DNA of 64,000 nt from Gossypium raimondii (GCF_025698545.1 NC_068569.1:434001-498000), one strand, 5' to 3'; shown: positions 38,611 to 51,534, counted from the stretch's first letter. Program-made: numbers and translations. The notes: generated by a model not told the origin, from the sequence alone.

Positions 38611-39462
38611 TAGCATAAATCAAAAAAGGCTCCTTTGGTTCTTTTTTAATTTTTCTTGAGAAAAAGATTAAACGTGTAAAAAAAGCAAAATGTCTTTGAT
38701 GAACTTTGGACTAACCAGGAAAGGATGTTTCAAATTTTGTTGGTAAAAAACTTGGGGATGGGATGAGGAGAAAAAACAATGGGTTAGGAAAATGATTGGG
38801 GTATTCGTCATTTTACTCATGTTTGGTCACCTATCTTATTTTGTAGTTTTAATAATAAAATTAGTCACTATATATTAATATACTCATATGAAGCCAAGAT
38901 AAGATATTGGTATGTATGTGGGTATGGTTGGCCATGTGGGGGGATTTTGCTTTTGCATATCCTCACACCCACATGCTTCCATCGCAAAATCTTCTTAGGG
39001 GAAAGGAATGGTACACAAATAATGAAATAACCATTCAGTTTTTCTGCCAAACGTTACAACTTTGTAGGTGTTTTATGCAGTTGGACAGCGCATGCCACAT
39101 GGGCAGAGAGAAAACAGCTACACTTAGGATGGGGGACCTTTCGGCCTTATCATTGCCTATAAAGTAAGTACCAAACTGAACTTGGGCCGTTCATTCATTG
39201 ATTGGGGGGAGGGGACTTGAAATTTTCAAGTAGTTTCTTGGATGTTTATTGAAATAATTAAGCCAAATGTTATGTGAAATGTTATGGATCTCATAATCTT
39301 TCTTCTAAGCTTTAATGCCTAGCGATAATGTAATACCAAATCATTTCGTTAAATTCTGTAGTTGTGTCGCCCCTTTCCTTTTCAATTCATCAATACAAAA
39401 GTGGGAAAGACAAGGTTTCAACTCCCTGTTGCTTCGTTTGAGTTTGGTAATTTCGGTAAAAG

Positions 39463-40115
39463 TACCATAGAGATTCATGTACTTAGAGTTAAATTGTATT
39501 TTACTTTTTATTCTCAAAAAATGTGTAAAGTAATTTATGTATATTAAATCGAAGAGTAAATTCATAATTTTATTAAAAATTGTATTTATTTATACGGTTA
39601 AAATTTGGTCATTGAAAGTCAACATGATATGTCATTATTTGATCTTACAAATGGAGATTAATAAAAGGAATACAAGGTTAATGGATAGGGATTAGAGTAG
39701 TTTTGCTTGTAGGGATAATTTGGGGAAAACAAATGGTGAAACAACCAAATATTTGTGTTGAGAAAAAGCAAGGGATTTGTGTAAGATACAAAGCAAAAAG
39801 CAACTAGAAAGTTAACGAGCATAAGTTGACCCTTTTTCTCACTTCCTAATTAAATTAGTAGCTGAATTTTGAGTTGTAAACCCATGGGCACTGCCCGCTG
39901 TCAAAGCCCTACCTGCTTTACAGTTATATTCCTGGAATTTTTGTTTTTTAGGTACAACATGGATTCCTTACATCATATTTTACAAATTAGTCCCTATGTC
40001 TTAGATAAAGAGTAAATTCATTTTTTTATTAAAAATGTTAACTTTTAGTTTAGAAAATGATCAATTTACTATTTAGTCTAATATACAAAGACTAATTTAT
40101 TTATTCATTAATCAG
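39463..40115. repeat. two half-copies of dispersed MITE family 1
   Basis: About 39463-39645 carries TTAGAGTTAAATTGTATTTT, GAGTAAATTCATAATTTTATT and TTTATACGGTTAAAATTTGGTCA. About 39965-40115 carries ACATCATATTTTACAAATTAG, GTAAATTCATTTTTTTATTA and ATGATCAATTTACTATTTAG. Both match one end of the fuller copies at 41.0, 41.9 and 44.1 kb, which suggests truncation or partial decay. Confidence 0.45.
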
Positions 40116-40964
40116 CAAAAACAGAAAAAACCCAAAATAGCAGAGTCCATATTAGTATAAAAAGTACTTGAGTTGATGATAGATGTAAAAACAAAAATTA
40201 CACATGTGAATGATAATGATGGGATATATTAAAAACAGTTGATAAGAAACTAATTGGATTAGATCTTAATCCAGCCGTTATGCATACAAACATAGGAACA
40301 GTGACAATATAGATATATAAATTTGTGAGTGATAATTGTTGAGTCATGTACACAATTATTATATGTAGGAACTGATTAGATGCTACTGTGTGTGTGTGTG
40401 TGTTGCATTATAAAAATGATATTTGAGGTATAAAGTAATGCAAGTAATAAATCCGGAATGGATATGGTTGTAAACCAAAGGGTGAAGTGTAATTGCCGCC
40501 TTTTATAGTCGAAGTTGACTGACGCTCACATCTCTTTTGTTGCAAAGGAAACAAAACCGTACCAATGAAATGATTCTGTTCCACAGCTGTTTGCTTCATC
40601 TTGATTTGCTATCCCTTCATTCCATGTCTGCCTATCATTTCATTAATATGAAAACGCCATACTTGTCTCAACTTGGATATAGTTAGCTCTGTTGGAACTT
40701 TATTTTCACTCTTATTATTTATCATTTCTTTTGCATCTAAAAGTTTGGTATGATTTTACTTATTTCTGGAGTTAAAAGTCTTGGTCCGTGATACATGTAT
40801 GTAATTTGAGTGTAATCATCTTTATTCTAATCAATTGAAGGTTATAGCCTACACGACCGGTAATTAGGGTTTTACTTTTGGGCTCCTCATTTTGGTTGTA
40901 TTTTATGTCTTTTCACATATTTTAAGTGAAAATGAATCATAAAATAACAGTACGATGGAGGTTC

Positions 40965-41265
40965 TGTACTATAAGTTAGATTGTATTTTTTGTTCCATTC
41001 TATTAAAAAAATGAGCAAATGACTCATTATACATAAAGAGCAAATTAGTTTTTTTATTAAAAATTTCACATGTTCCTACTACTAAAAAGTGATCGATACA
41101 TGTGAGTATGAGGTACACATCACTTGTAGTTATTTGATTATTCCGTTAACCACGCCAATTTTTAATAGTAGAGAAGACTAGTTTACTTTTTGATCTAAAT
41201 AGAGACTAATTTAACTATTTTTTGAGTGAAGGAGGCTAAATATAATTTAGTCCCACTATAATGAC
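40965..41265. mobile_element. dispersed MITE family 1, fuller copy
   Basis: Left end AAGTTAGATTGTATTTTTTG and AAAAATGAGCAAATGACTCA; right end TAACTATTTTTTGAGTGAAG and CTAAATATAATTTAGTCC, close to reverse complements. The centre has GGTACACATCACTTGTAG and TTCCGTTAACCACGCCAATT, shared in diverged form with 41.9-42.16 and 44.07-44.38 kb. No open frame. Confidence 0.6.
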
Positions 41266-41284
41266 CTTCATGATACATTTATCC

Positions 41285-41288
<4 letters not shown>

Positions 41289-41330
<42 letters not shown>
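41289..41330. repeat. (AT)n microsatellite
   Basis: About 21 uninterrupted AT units. Confidence 0.97.
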
Positions 41331-41332
<2 letters not shown>

Positions 41333-41894
41333 TCTATCTATTTTATGTTGATATGCTTGGCTTCCACTTCCATGCATGATTGATTAATTTCATCAACGTT
41401 CTTACGAAAGGAAAGGGCCCCTTTTATTTCAGCAGCTCTTGTTTTCCTTTGTTTTTGGTCCTCAATAAATGAATTCCATGTCATTCAATTCAAACCACAC
41501 AAAAATTTACGAAAGATATACACAATAAACAGAAAAACACATTTTACCTTTTTCATAAAATGTGGTCTCTCAATATTATATTAATATAATAAACACGAAT
41601 TAGGCAGTAGGAATTTTCCAATATTATGTGCTACTTCAATGTTCAATTTGACTTCCCATTTCAGTTTCATTGAATCTTACTATTAAATTTTGGTGTTGAA
41701 TGATGTTAAGATAAAATTCAACGAAAATGATAAATGTGACAAATTCTTCACTATATTTTGATAAAGATTGACAATTATACTTCTATTTTCATGAATTTTC
41801 AACCTAACCGATAAATATTCTTTTGGCACATTCAATAAATTATTATAAATAAAAATTAAAATATGAAACGAAATGTAGTAATAATTTCACAAAG

Positions 41895-42160
41895 GTCCTT
41901 GTATTAGGAGTCAAATTACATTTTGCCCCAATTACTAAAAAAATGAACAAATTAGTCTCCGTACGTTAAATCAAAAAGCAAATTGGTTATTTTGTTACTC
42001 TTAAAAATTGGTCATGTACATTGTTATGAAGTACATGTGGCATGCCATGTGTAATTGTCTTGTTATTCTGTCAGTCACGTCAGTTTTGAACGGTTGAAAT
42101 GAATGAAAAATTTAACTGAAATGACTAGTTTGCGCTTTGATTTAAAATACAAGAATCAAA
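41895..42160. mobile_element. dispersed MITE family 1, fuller copy
   Basis: Begins TTGTATTAGGAGTCAAATTA with CATTTTGCCCCAATTACTAA; centre GTACATGTGGCATGCCATGT and TTCTGTCAGTCACGTCAGTT. The right end is more decayed (GATTTAAAATACAAGAATCA). Confidence 0.6.
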
Positions 42161-42498
42161 TTTCTTGTTTTGTTTGAGTAAATAAAATAAAATAGAATCC
42201 ATCTCTTAATGCAAGTACACATTTAAAAAAAATCCAAATACTTTTTCCATAATTATATGTAAGGTCTAGTGATGGGTTGAAGTACCTAAAGTTAGGTGAC
42301 AATTGACATCACCTTTCAATTAACATGTTGTTTAGCATTAAATTGTCTTTGTCCTAATCCGAAGGTCGATATAAGAGGCTTGTTGAACACATTTCCCAAT
42401 CACAATTACATTTCAAAATTATCAAAAAAGTTTAGGATTCGCTTGAAAATCTCGGTAAAGATTATGCCTTTGAAAACCCAATTATTCATAATTTGACC

Positions 42499-42503
<5 letters not shown>

Positions 42504-42539
<36 letters not shown>
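42504..42539. repeat. (AT)n microsatellite
   Basis: About 17-18 AT units. Confidence 0.95.
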
Positions 42540-42543
<4 letters not shown>

Positions 42544-42700
42544 TTGATGTACTCTGAACAGTTGAAACGCATGAGCACAATAATAAATAAAAGTTGATGT
42601 AATTTTGATTGATGAAAGTTTGAATCATACAACTGGGTTATAGCAACATTCTCTGAATACAAACCGATTTACAGCTTTGTTTTGAATTGACCAATCACCC

Positions 42701-42718
42701 CATGGCCCATGGGCCATG
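42701..42718. repeat. 18-bp perfect palindrome
   Basis: CATGGCCCATGGGCCATG equals its own reverse complement. No neighbouring gene explains it. Confidence 0.9.
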
Positions 42719-43057
42719 CACTCATGCGGGTATTTGAGACAAATCACAATCCCATGCTACCCCAACAAATACACTTGAAAGTTGTTTTCTTTAGAAAATT
42801 ACAAACCAACTTTTATTATTTTCTCATAATTCCCATTATATGTAGACACCAAGTGTCCCACAAATCGAATTCAAAGTACATTAATTGCCAAGGCTCTTGG
42901 TGTAAAGGTTCTAAATTATAGTCCCACCACACTTTTTCTGTTTTTAATTTCATCGCAATTATTATGAAAACCAAAAATAAAGCATATAATAACCATCGAA
43001 ATAATGACAACTGTACGAGAGAATGAATTTTCAAAGCGGTGCCCGCTTTTAGTTTTT

Positions 43058-43262
43058 GGGTAAAATTACCATAAAAGTCATCCAATTATGAAAAGTTACA
43101 AAATGATCATTGAGCTATTTAATTTTATATTTTTTGGCCACTAGCTGACTAGGGTAAAAATAGAAACACCTAAAAGTTTAAGATAATTGGGTGACAAAAA
43201 AAGTTTAAGTGACTATTTTGTAAATTTTTAGAATTAGATGAATAAAAAAAGAAAATACCCTT
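43058..43262. mobile_element. small MITE-like element, family 2
   Basis: Left end GGGTAAAATTACCATAAAAG and TTACAAAATGATCATTGAGC; right end GTGACTATTTTGTAAATTTT and AAAGAAAATACCCTTT, close to reverse complements over about 50 bp. A related, shorter copy lies at about 32.32-32.47 kb. Confidence 0.55.
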
Positions 43263-44064
43263 TTTATTTTTGAACGAATATGGGGATGTTAAGAATAAAA
43301 AGTGAGGAATTGTGAGTGGATAAACACTGGCCATTATATATATAGTGGCAATATTTGGGATATATAAGAGACGAACAACGTAAAAATGGTTGGATTTTTA
43401 TAATAATGAAAATAAATGGTCGCCGTTCTTTGTAGCACATTTTCAAACTCGAATCCAATCTTTCGATTCTTTTTTTTTTGGGGGGGTATGATGGTGAAGT
43501 TGAAAAGGTCCATAATTCGAGGACCTACGCTCTTCCAATGGATGTAGAAGAGTCCTTGAAAATAAAGGGCACACATAACGTGAAATCCGTGGAGAATATA
43601 TGCAGTTATGCACCATCATATTCCAATGTATTTTAAAATTGACGTACCTAATATTTAGACCAAGGGTTTACGACTTTACGTTCATGGTTGATGCATAAAT
43701 ATAATATTCAATTTTCGGTTTGGTTGTTTTGTGTGAGTTTCACTTTCACAGTTATGGGTTTATTAATTTTTAAAATTTTAAAATGACTCTATAGGACAAC
43801 ATAATATCCAATAATTAAAATAGGTTAAGCCGGTTTGGTTCGGTTATTGAACTTTAACTCAATTTGATTGATTTTTGTAGGTTATGGTTAATTAAATTGA
43901 TTTGATAAAAAAAAATTGACTGAACCGATTGGAAAAATGAATACTCTCCCTAGTCACATGAGAGAAAATGGAGAAACTTAAAAGTTTTTAATATGGTTTT
44001 TGGTAAATATTACTAAAAGAAACGTTTATGTTGATTTAAAGTAAGTAAGAAGTCCCATTAAGGT

Positions 44065-44375
44065 TCTAATACGTATTAGGAGTCAGATTACATTTTGCAC
44101 TCAACTAAAAAAGGAGCAGATTAGTCATTGTGCATTCTGTTAAAAGTTTTATTCATTTATACTGTTAAAATTTTGTGTGATTGATGGAGTAAGTAGACAA
44201 TCATATGCAGTGTGTCACGTGTACCTCATGTCACGTACAATAACCAATTTTTTAACATTGGAAATGGATGAAACTTTTAACATAATGATTAATTTGTTTT
44301 TTGATTTAACGTAATTAAATTAATTTGCTCATTTTTTGAATAAAAATAACAAAATACAATTTAACTCCTAATTCA
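44065..44375. mobile_element. dispersed MITE family 1, best-preserved copy
   Basis: Left end TATTAGGAGTCAGATTACAT with TTTTGCACTCAACTAAAAAA; right end TTTGAATAAAAATAACAAAA with TACAATTTAACTCCTAATTC, clearly inverted. The centre contains GTGTGTCACGTGTACCTCAT. About 300 bp with no coding capacity. Confidence 0.65.
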
Positions 44376-45864
44376 TCTGATCGTAAAATAAAATCATTAT
44401 CTCGTATGACCAAAATTCATTATTGAAGCAGTAAAATGGAATGATAATTTTGATAAAATCTTAACAAAATTGTTATTAAATTCCAACAAAAAATTCTAAA
44501 TGCAGCCCTATTGCTAGTCTTTCATGCGGCCCTATGAGTATTCTACCCCGATGGTAGCCATTGTTAGCCAATGGATGTTAATATCAGAGACACACACACA
44601 CACACAAAAAGAAGAAGATCGGGCATCAGATGCTAATGGCAGAATCAAATAATCAGTACCCAGTAATAATAATAAATAATAGACCACTTAATTGTGATTT
44701 GTACAAACATCTGGAGAATCATAGAAAACAAAAGTACATACCATGGAATAAAGAACTCTACCCAGTAATTTAATCAACCTTTCTAATTACTTCATTCTAT
44801 TTCTTGCTTTGGACCTTAATACAGACTTTTGGAATATATTACGTTGGATTTCTGACTGTATCTGCTTTTACTTTTATTGATCTCTTTGGAATAAAATTCT
44901 GATTATTCAAATAAATTTAAATCAACAAATAAAAGTTCATCATAGAATCTTAAAAGAGTACTGTTTATATATATCTATATATGAAATAATATTGTTACGT
45001 AAATAAATTTTTTATTTCACTAATGCAAATACAATACATTCACAAATATAATAAATAAGGAATGATATTTTATACGAATATTGATTTTTTTGTAGCATGT
45101 ACAAGTACTTATGATCACATATTTTAAATCATAAAATAAAAGTTAAATATATTAGTATGCTAAACGATTTGTGCATTTTCTCATCTTAATTTCATGTTTT
45201 GAGTGTAAGCGAGAAATGTGAAAAGTAGAAAGAAAACTGCATTTTCTGTTGGGAGAATGTAGAAAGAAAAAGAAAAAGATTGAGTTTGACACCCATGGTA
45301 AGTTATAATTTAAAATTTTAAAATATGGACACATGGTTCACGCCTTTTTTCATGAAAGGGAAAAGGAAATACATTACTTTCATACGAAGCAATTTCGTTT
45401 CGTTTTCCACCTACCCCAATCCACACCAAATTGGCAGCGTGAAAACCTGACTTATTACCACTGTGGTCGTGCTTGGCAGGTGGAAAATAAGGAACTATTT
45501 AATATTATTATCAATTCAATTAAAAATTCTTACAAAATAATATGTAATTTTGGAAAATACAGATATACTTCATAAAACTGAATTGTTGAAGTGTATTCGA
45601 TGCAATAGTAAGTAGTCATTGCAAGAGAGGAAGTAAAAAATCGAAATGGACTTGCCTGCATTCGGGTGGGTGGCCTTGGATAAGTTGGGCCTGTTAGGCA
45701 AACTTTAAATTGATGGACCGTCATGTTAGTTTTGGAGATTGGGCCAGTGTCCAACTTTTTTTTGGATTCTGGAGTTACTTATGCTATCCTGCCAAAAATT
45801 CTTTTCAATTTGATATTATTAATATTATGCTTTTTGTGTAGAGAGAAACGATGGTAGCTCTGGT

Positions 45865-46441
45865 TAGGGGTGTGCATAATTCGGGTAAAACCGAAAAAAT
45901 TCGGTTAACCGACCGAATTCGGTTAATCGGTCGGTTAACCGAATTTTTTCGTCGGGGTCGGTTAATTTTTATGATTTTCGGTTAACGGTTAATTCGGTTC
46001 GAAACCGGTCGGTTAATCAAAATTTTCGTTAACCGAAAATTAATAAATAAAATTATCCAACCCAACCCAAACTCAATTACCCAACCCAATAAAACTAAAA
46101 CTAAAGTTTACCCAATTACCCAATCCTATAAAACTAAAACTAAAAGACAACCCAATTTACTAAAGTCTAAAACCCAATTTACTTTAATAATTTATAAATT
46201 TTTAAATTTTAAAAATAAAAATAAAAAAATTGGTAATTGGTATTTTTAACCAAAAATAAAAATACATAATTTTCGGTTAATTCGGTTAACCGACCTTATT
46301 AACCGAAAAATTTCGGTTCGGTTAAATTTTTTTTAAAAAAAATCGGTTCGGTTAACGGTTAAAATTTTTGGAAGGTCGGTTAATTCGGTTATAGTAATTT
46401 CGGGTCGGTTAACCGGTCGGTTAACCAAATGAACACCTCTA
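45865..46441. mobile_element. hAT-type MITE with perfect 8-bp target duplication
   Basis: The element starts TAGGGGTGTGCAT and ends ATGAACACCTCTA. GCTCTGGT at 45857-45864 and 46442-46449 is a perfect 8-bp target site duplication, the hallmark of hAT insertion. The interior is an array of a short self-complementary motif (TTCGGTTAACCGA and variants such as TTCGGTTAATCGGTCGG) on both sides of an AT-rich centre, so the single strand can fold strongly. There is no open frame. The right terminus is identical to that of the 30.0-30.4 kb MITE. Confidence 0.88.
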
Positions 46442-46479
46442 GCTCTGGTAATAGAACTTAGTTTATGTTTTGTCACTTA

Positions 46480-46715
46480 GAAATTAGAAAATAAGTAAAT
46501 TAGTTTTAAAAAATAATTTGGCTCTTTTTATTGAAAATGTAATCTATGATTGTTAAAAATTAAGGTCATTGACAAATTGATTAGATAGTGAGTTAGTGAC
46601 ACGTGATCAAAATAATGACAAAAATTAATGAAATTTTTAACAAAATAACAAACTTATTTTTTTTAATTTAACGTACATAAATGAATTTATTATATAAGAA
46701 AAAATAAAAACACAA
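46480..46715. repeat. decayed copy of dispersed MITE family 1
   Basis: Contains TAAATTAGTTTTAAAAAATAA, a central GAGTTAGTGACACGTGATCA and TTTTTAATTTAACGTACATA with AAAAACACAATTAGCCATGA, in the family order but diverged. It lies directly beside the hAT MITE. Confidence 0.4.
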
Positions 46716-49236
46716 TTAGCCATGATTGAGATGCAAATTTGAATTGAATAAAATAATGGATTCGTCAAACAGGCCATGATTGCTGCCTTTGTATGTGGCG
46801 CATGGACCATTTTTTGTTATTAAAAAGAAAAATACACATCCACAGTGTCAAGCTCAATGAACTGTCATCATGTGTCAATTAAAATAATTTTTTTAATAAT
46901 AATAATAACACTAACCACGGGCCATGAGTAACGGCATGCTTCCTTATCAAATTTCACCATTGGCATTGGATGATATATATTTTGTCAAAGGCATGGTGCA
47001 CCTTGCTTTTGATTTGTTTACCCAGTCACTGCACTTTTCAAGTGTGGTTGAGTGGAAAGGCATTTTTTGTATTGCTGTATTGGGATGCGATTTGCTACCA
47101 TGTTTTTTTGGAGACAGTAGACTTCGGTTTTGCGTGGTGAAAGAGGCAATTATTTATTTCATTTGCTGGAAATTAATCAAAATTGAAGTGCATTCCATGC
47201 GAGCAAAATGAGCATCCAATACAATTTTAGTGCGGAAAATCCAAGTCATATTTGCTTTTATTTTAGCATTAAAAAAAAGTTCACATATGAGTATAATATG
47301 AGTGAAGTAAGGGAGATGATAATGTAAGATGCAATTCCTCTTTCAATCATTTATTAATAATGTAAATTTTGATATAAACAAATCTCCTTCACCTTTTCTA
47401 ATCATTAATTACCTAATTTAAATTTATGTATTTGACATTGGTTTAAAAATTAAAGAAATTCGAGCTACTATTTTGAGAAATATGATTTTAGAAGTAGTAT
47501 ATTTTTATCAAGGTGCTTAAAATCTTTTAAATTTATTTAAATATTGATAAATCACTAATTTGTTTTATATAACATTTAAAAATATTTATATAATTTATCA
47601 TATTTTAATTAATTTCCTTTACTATTTGGAAGGATATGGCCTATGAGAAAGACACAAAATGCACTGGCTGTCGTTGTACAAAATGGGCCGTCCAACTCAG
47701 CGGTCGCCACCTTTGTCCCTTTTTGTCATTTTCCGTCGACATTCGGCCACACCACCTGCTTCTAAATCTTTTAAAATTTCAAGTAAACCAACCATTATAA
47801 TTCAAACACGTTTGACGGAACTATTGCCGGGGTTCACGTGGAATGTTTTGATTAGTCATAATAAATAAAAGTTCGGTATAAAGAAACAGCAGATAGAACC
47901 TCGGGTTTTTTAACCCAATACACCGAAATAGAGAAAATTAAATGAAAAAAATTTAATAGATAATTTGTTAGTTGAATTTAACATTGTTTTCTTTAGTATT
48001 TTTGTTATTTTATTTTATTTGGTATTTGTATTTAACAAATATTATATATTTTGTAACTAAAGCTAATAATGATATTTTTAGTGTTTAAGTCAGATTTTAG
48101 AGTTAGTTTGATGAAAATAATTAATTAACTAATAATATTATCAATTATCTTTCATCAAATTAACTCTAAAATCCAAAGTAAATCATATTTATTGGATTAA
48201 ATTAAATGTAAAATTAAATTAACACTAAATTTATTTTATTTAACAATATCATTAAAATTCAAACATAATAATATTAGTAATTGACTTTCATCAAATCAAC
48301 TCTAAACTCAAATTAAATACTAAAAATTCAATAGTACCAAAATAGATAATATTTGTCAAATACAAATATAGAATTAGATTAAAAATAAGGTAAAAGTACT
48401 AGGAGATCCTTGTATTAAGATTCAATTATATTTTGCCAATTTTACTAAAAAACAGGTGTTATACTAAATAATGACAGTTGAAATGATCGCAAAACAATTA
48501 AAAAATAAAAAAATAAAAAATTTTCGTGGAAAAAGCTTTATCAGGGAAAATCATGGGTAGAGGAAGAAAGATTCACTAATATTGAAAAACAATAATACAA
48601 GAGGTTTGCGGTTATGTATAATTTTTAAAGGGTTAAACAACTCATCTAATATAAGAAGTATAGTCGTATACCAACTTGTGCAACAAGATCTGATCGATTA
48701 AAGAAAAATTAATTATTCTATTAAAATTTCATCAATTTTATTGTTAAAAGTTAATTTTGTATATTAAAATGTGAGTAAATTTTAATAAAATAATAATTTA
48801 TTTTTAATTTAATATATAAACACTAATTTATTTAATTTTTTAATAAATAAGCTAAATGCTACTAATATAAGTTTCTTCATGTGATTTTTACCAAATAATT
48901 TAAACCGAAAAAAAAAGGAAACAGAGAAGGTGAAAACCTGCAAAAAGGCAAAGAGAGGAAAGCAAAGGAAAGAAAGGCCGAAGAGAAGAGAAGAGAAGAG
49001 AAGAGAAAGGAAGAGAAGAGAATTATAGAAAATCGTTTCTTCGCTTCTTCAGCCTTCTCTTTCTTTTTTGCTTCTTTTCTCCAATTCCTTTCTCTATCTC
49101 TTTCTCCTTTGCTTCTTATTAGCAAAGAAGAGAAAGGTAGAGTAAAAAGAAAAAAAAAAGAAAAAGAAAAAGAAAACCCACATTTTTTGTTTTGCAAATC
49201 TCTTATCTCACCCAAGCTTTTTCGAGGGTAGAGAAG

Positions 49237-51534
49237 ATGATGGTTGTAAATAGTTTTGATTTATGGCAAAAAGACGCCTTCTTTTCTGCAGCAGAAGAGG
49301 TTCAAGAATCCGCTGATGTGTATGTTCTGTTTTTTTTTTTTTCCTTTCATGGCTTTATCATTTCTGGGTTTTAGCTCCTTTGTAGAAATTATAATGTTTG
49401 CCTTCGTTTAATGCGGTTTGGTTGGTGATGTGGGCATTTTCTTAAGGGGATTGTTTGAAATGGTTTTGCTTTTTAATTTCTGGTTTAGTACTAGCAATCT
49501 TCGTATAAATTAGTGTTTTCTTGTGTTATTATTGGGTTGGATTTGAAGTAATTTTTCTGTTAATTTTCTTGTGTTGTTTTAGGATAATTTTGTTCGTCAC
49601 TTAATCTACAATTTGTTGTTTTTCTTAGTGGTGGCTTTTCTCCTTTATATGCATGTGCTCTGCAAACTTTAATGAAGATGCTGGCTTATGAAATTATCTT
49701 CTGAAAGAAGAGAGAAAATAAGCCAATATTTTGAGCTTTTGAATGCTTAATATTAGTAATCAACCTGATAATAAAGTTTGTACATAGTTTCAGCCTCAAC
49801 ATTATTTAAAATGGGTTTTTGTTTATAATAAGTTTTAGCTTCAAATGTTCTTGAAAATGGTTTATGTTTATAAGAAGTTTCAGCTTCAAACATTCTTGTA
49901 AATACTTAATGAAGCTTTAGTAGAAGTTAAATCTGGGGATTCTCTACAATTTAATCATGCTTATGGTTTCTATTTTCCAGAATGGAATCAGTATACAGGA
50001 TGTGGATCAAAGAGATGAGAGAAGGGCAAAAGTCTTCAGATACGGCTGAACTTTGTCGAGGATTGCAAACTGCTTTAGGTACTGCTAAATGGCAGGTATG
50101 CTACCTTTTTTTCTGCTTCAGTCTTTAAGCTTACACTTATAACGGTTAGGACATTGGCAGTTGCTAGATATCATTACCTTATATCCATTTTTAGGAAGTT
50201 CGAGGGTTTGGGAATTTTATTGCAGTTTTGAATTTAGTATCTTGTAATAGAAAAACCTACCTCAGTTGCTAATTGCTAATTTTCATAATTGCTTGGTGTT
50301 AAACTGTGTATGTAAATTCAGTTGGAAGAGTTTGAGAGAGCTATAAGATTGAGCCGTGGACATGGTTGTGACGATAATAGAGCATCTAGGCACAAACAAT
50401 TTGTTGCTGCCATTGAGAGTCAGATATGCCGTGTAGAAGCTGCATTAAAAGACGCTATTATTGAGGAGGGAAAGCAGCCCCTTCGGTGGGTAGATTTGGA
50501 TAAACAAGAATGTGATGATTTAGCCATGTTCCTTTCTGGAACTTCTCCGAGCTTGCAACAATCTATGGAAAACACTCTTTTGGTGAATTCTCATAGGAGA
50601 AAGGACACAAATCCTAATATCAATGCTACTTGCTACAGGAATATGCCTGAAGTGAAAAGTTTAAATGATTTTGGTAAAGATGTTGAGTGTCTCATTGATG
50701 TAGAAGATGAGCAAAGTTCTGGAAAGACAGATGATGTTAGTTCGGGACAAGATAGAACAACCGGTACAAGAAGAACATGGAGCACGCCAAATTTTGGTTC
50801 ATTGAAAATTGTAATTGCTGATGAGTACGCAGATAGAAACCAAATGAGGTCTGGCATGGAGGCTACACCTAAGGAAAAAGGATCCAAGCCTTTCTTCAGT
50901 AAGCAAAGGTGTGGAGAACTAACACAGGCAAAGTGTGTGTTTAATTTATTCAATCAGGTAAGAAACAGGGGAGGGGCATCACATACATGATCTTTTTCTT
51001 GTTTTGTTGAATTTTATGCTATGCTACATTTCTTGTATGAAGGTTTGTTAAGTTATCTCGGAGTCTAATAAACTTAATGTACTGCAGTGTTTTGGCCGGG
51101 TTGGTGGGTTACAGAGACAATTACGAAGTCCAGTGCACTTGCAGTTTCGTTATTCATTGCAACTCAAACTCGTTTTAATGGTAGCCATCTTTCTAATCGG
51201 TAAGTTCTTTCTCTATTCGAATTCGAGCTTTTAATTTCCAAGTAAACTACGACTTTGCATACTTGAAAGCATATGCCATATTTGGTTTAAAAAAATGCAA
51301 AATGGCCATTAAATTTTGATGAATATAGCATTTCTTCTATGGCATCCGTGTTTTCTTTCTTTTTTCTTATTTTTTGGCCACTCTTAACTGTACACATAAG
51401 AAATTTTGAGTTGATCAGTTGAATGTTTTTCTTTTTTATTGGCTATAATAACTGTAATAACCATCTTTTCATGCTTTAACATACCCTCTCGTTTGTTATG
51501 CAATGCAGTACCCTTTGTACTGTATTCAAGTTGA
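49237..51534 (+). CDS. syntaxin-6-like N-terminal domain protein with C-terminal membrane anchor
   Basis: Five coding exons join in phase: 49237-49319, 49981-50095, 50322-50957, 51088-51199 and 51509-51534 (TGA), giving 323 residues. The N-terminus (MMVVNSFDLWQKDAFF, EEVQESADVMESVYRMW, LCRGLQTALGTAKWQLEEFE) is the syntaxin-6 N-terminal three-helix bundle. A long variable middle follows (KDAIIEEGKQPLRWVDLD, TRRTWSTPNFGSLKI). The C-terminus has QLRSPVHLQFRYSLQLK and a hydrophobic anchor of about 18 residues ending IFLIVPFVLYSS. I see no heptad SNARE motif before the anchor, so membrane fusion activity is doubtful. Syntaxin-6 relatives act at the trans-Golgi network and endosomes. It resembles Arabidopsis At4g30240. 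A second in-frame ATG at 49240 is an alternative start. Confidence 0.88.

Larger units (their letters stand above)
38611..49236. other. 10.6-kb intergenic region rich in MITE-like repeats
   Basis: No protein gene is supported. At least five full or partial copies of a dispersed TIR family lie between 39.46 and 46.7 kb, listed with the repeats. Also present are two long AT microsatellites, a GT repeat (about 40387-40402), a CA repeat (about 44588-44604), a separate small MITE at 43.06-43.26 kb and a hAT-type MITE at 45.87-46.44 kb. A 95-codon open frame at 46924-47211 has no recognisable product. The AG-rich stretch at about 48.9-49.15 kb is probably the leader or promoter of the next gene. 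Confidence 0.5.

Noticed and set aside
43815-43930. Fragment of the TTCGGTTAACCG MITE family
   Set aside because: There is some GGTTTGGTTCGGTTATTG-like text, but it is short and without termini; chance or deep decay cannot be separated.
46924-47211. 95-codon open frame in the MITE-rich region
   Set aside because: No recognisable domain, no promoter or splice context, and it lies among transposon remnants. Too little to call a gene.
48877-49215. 112-codon minus-strand frame rich in S, F and K
   Set aside because: It arises from AG/CT-rich simple sequence in the leader of the syntaxin-like gene.
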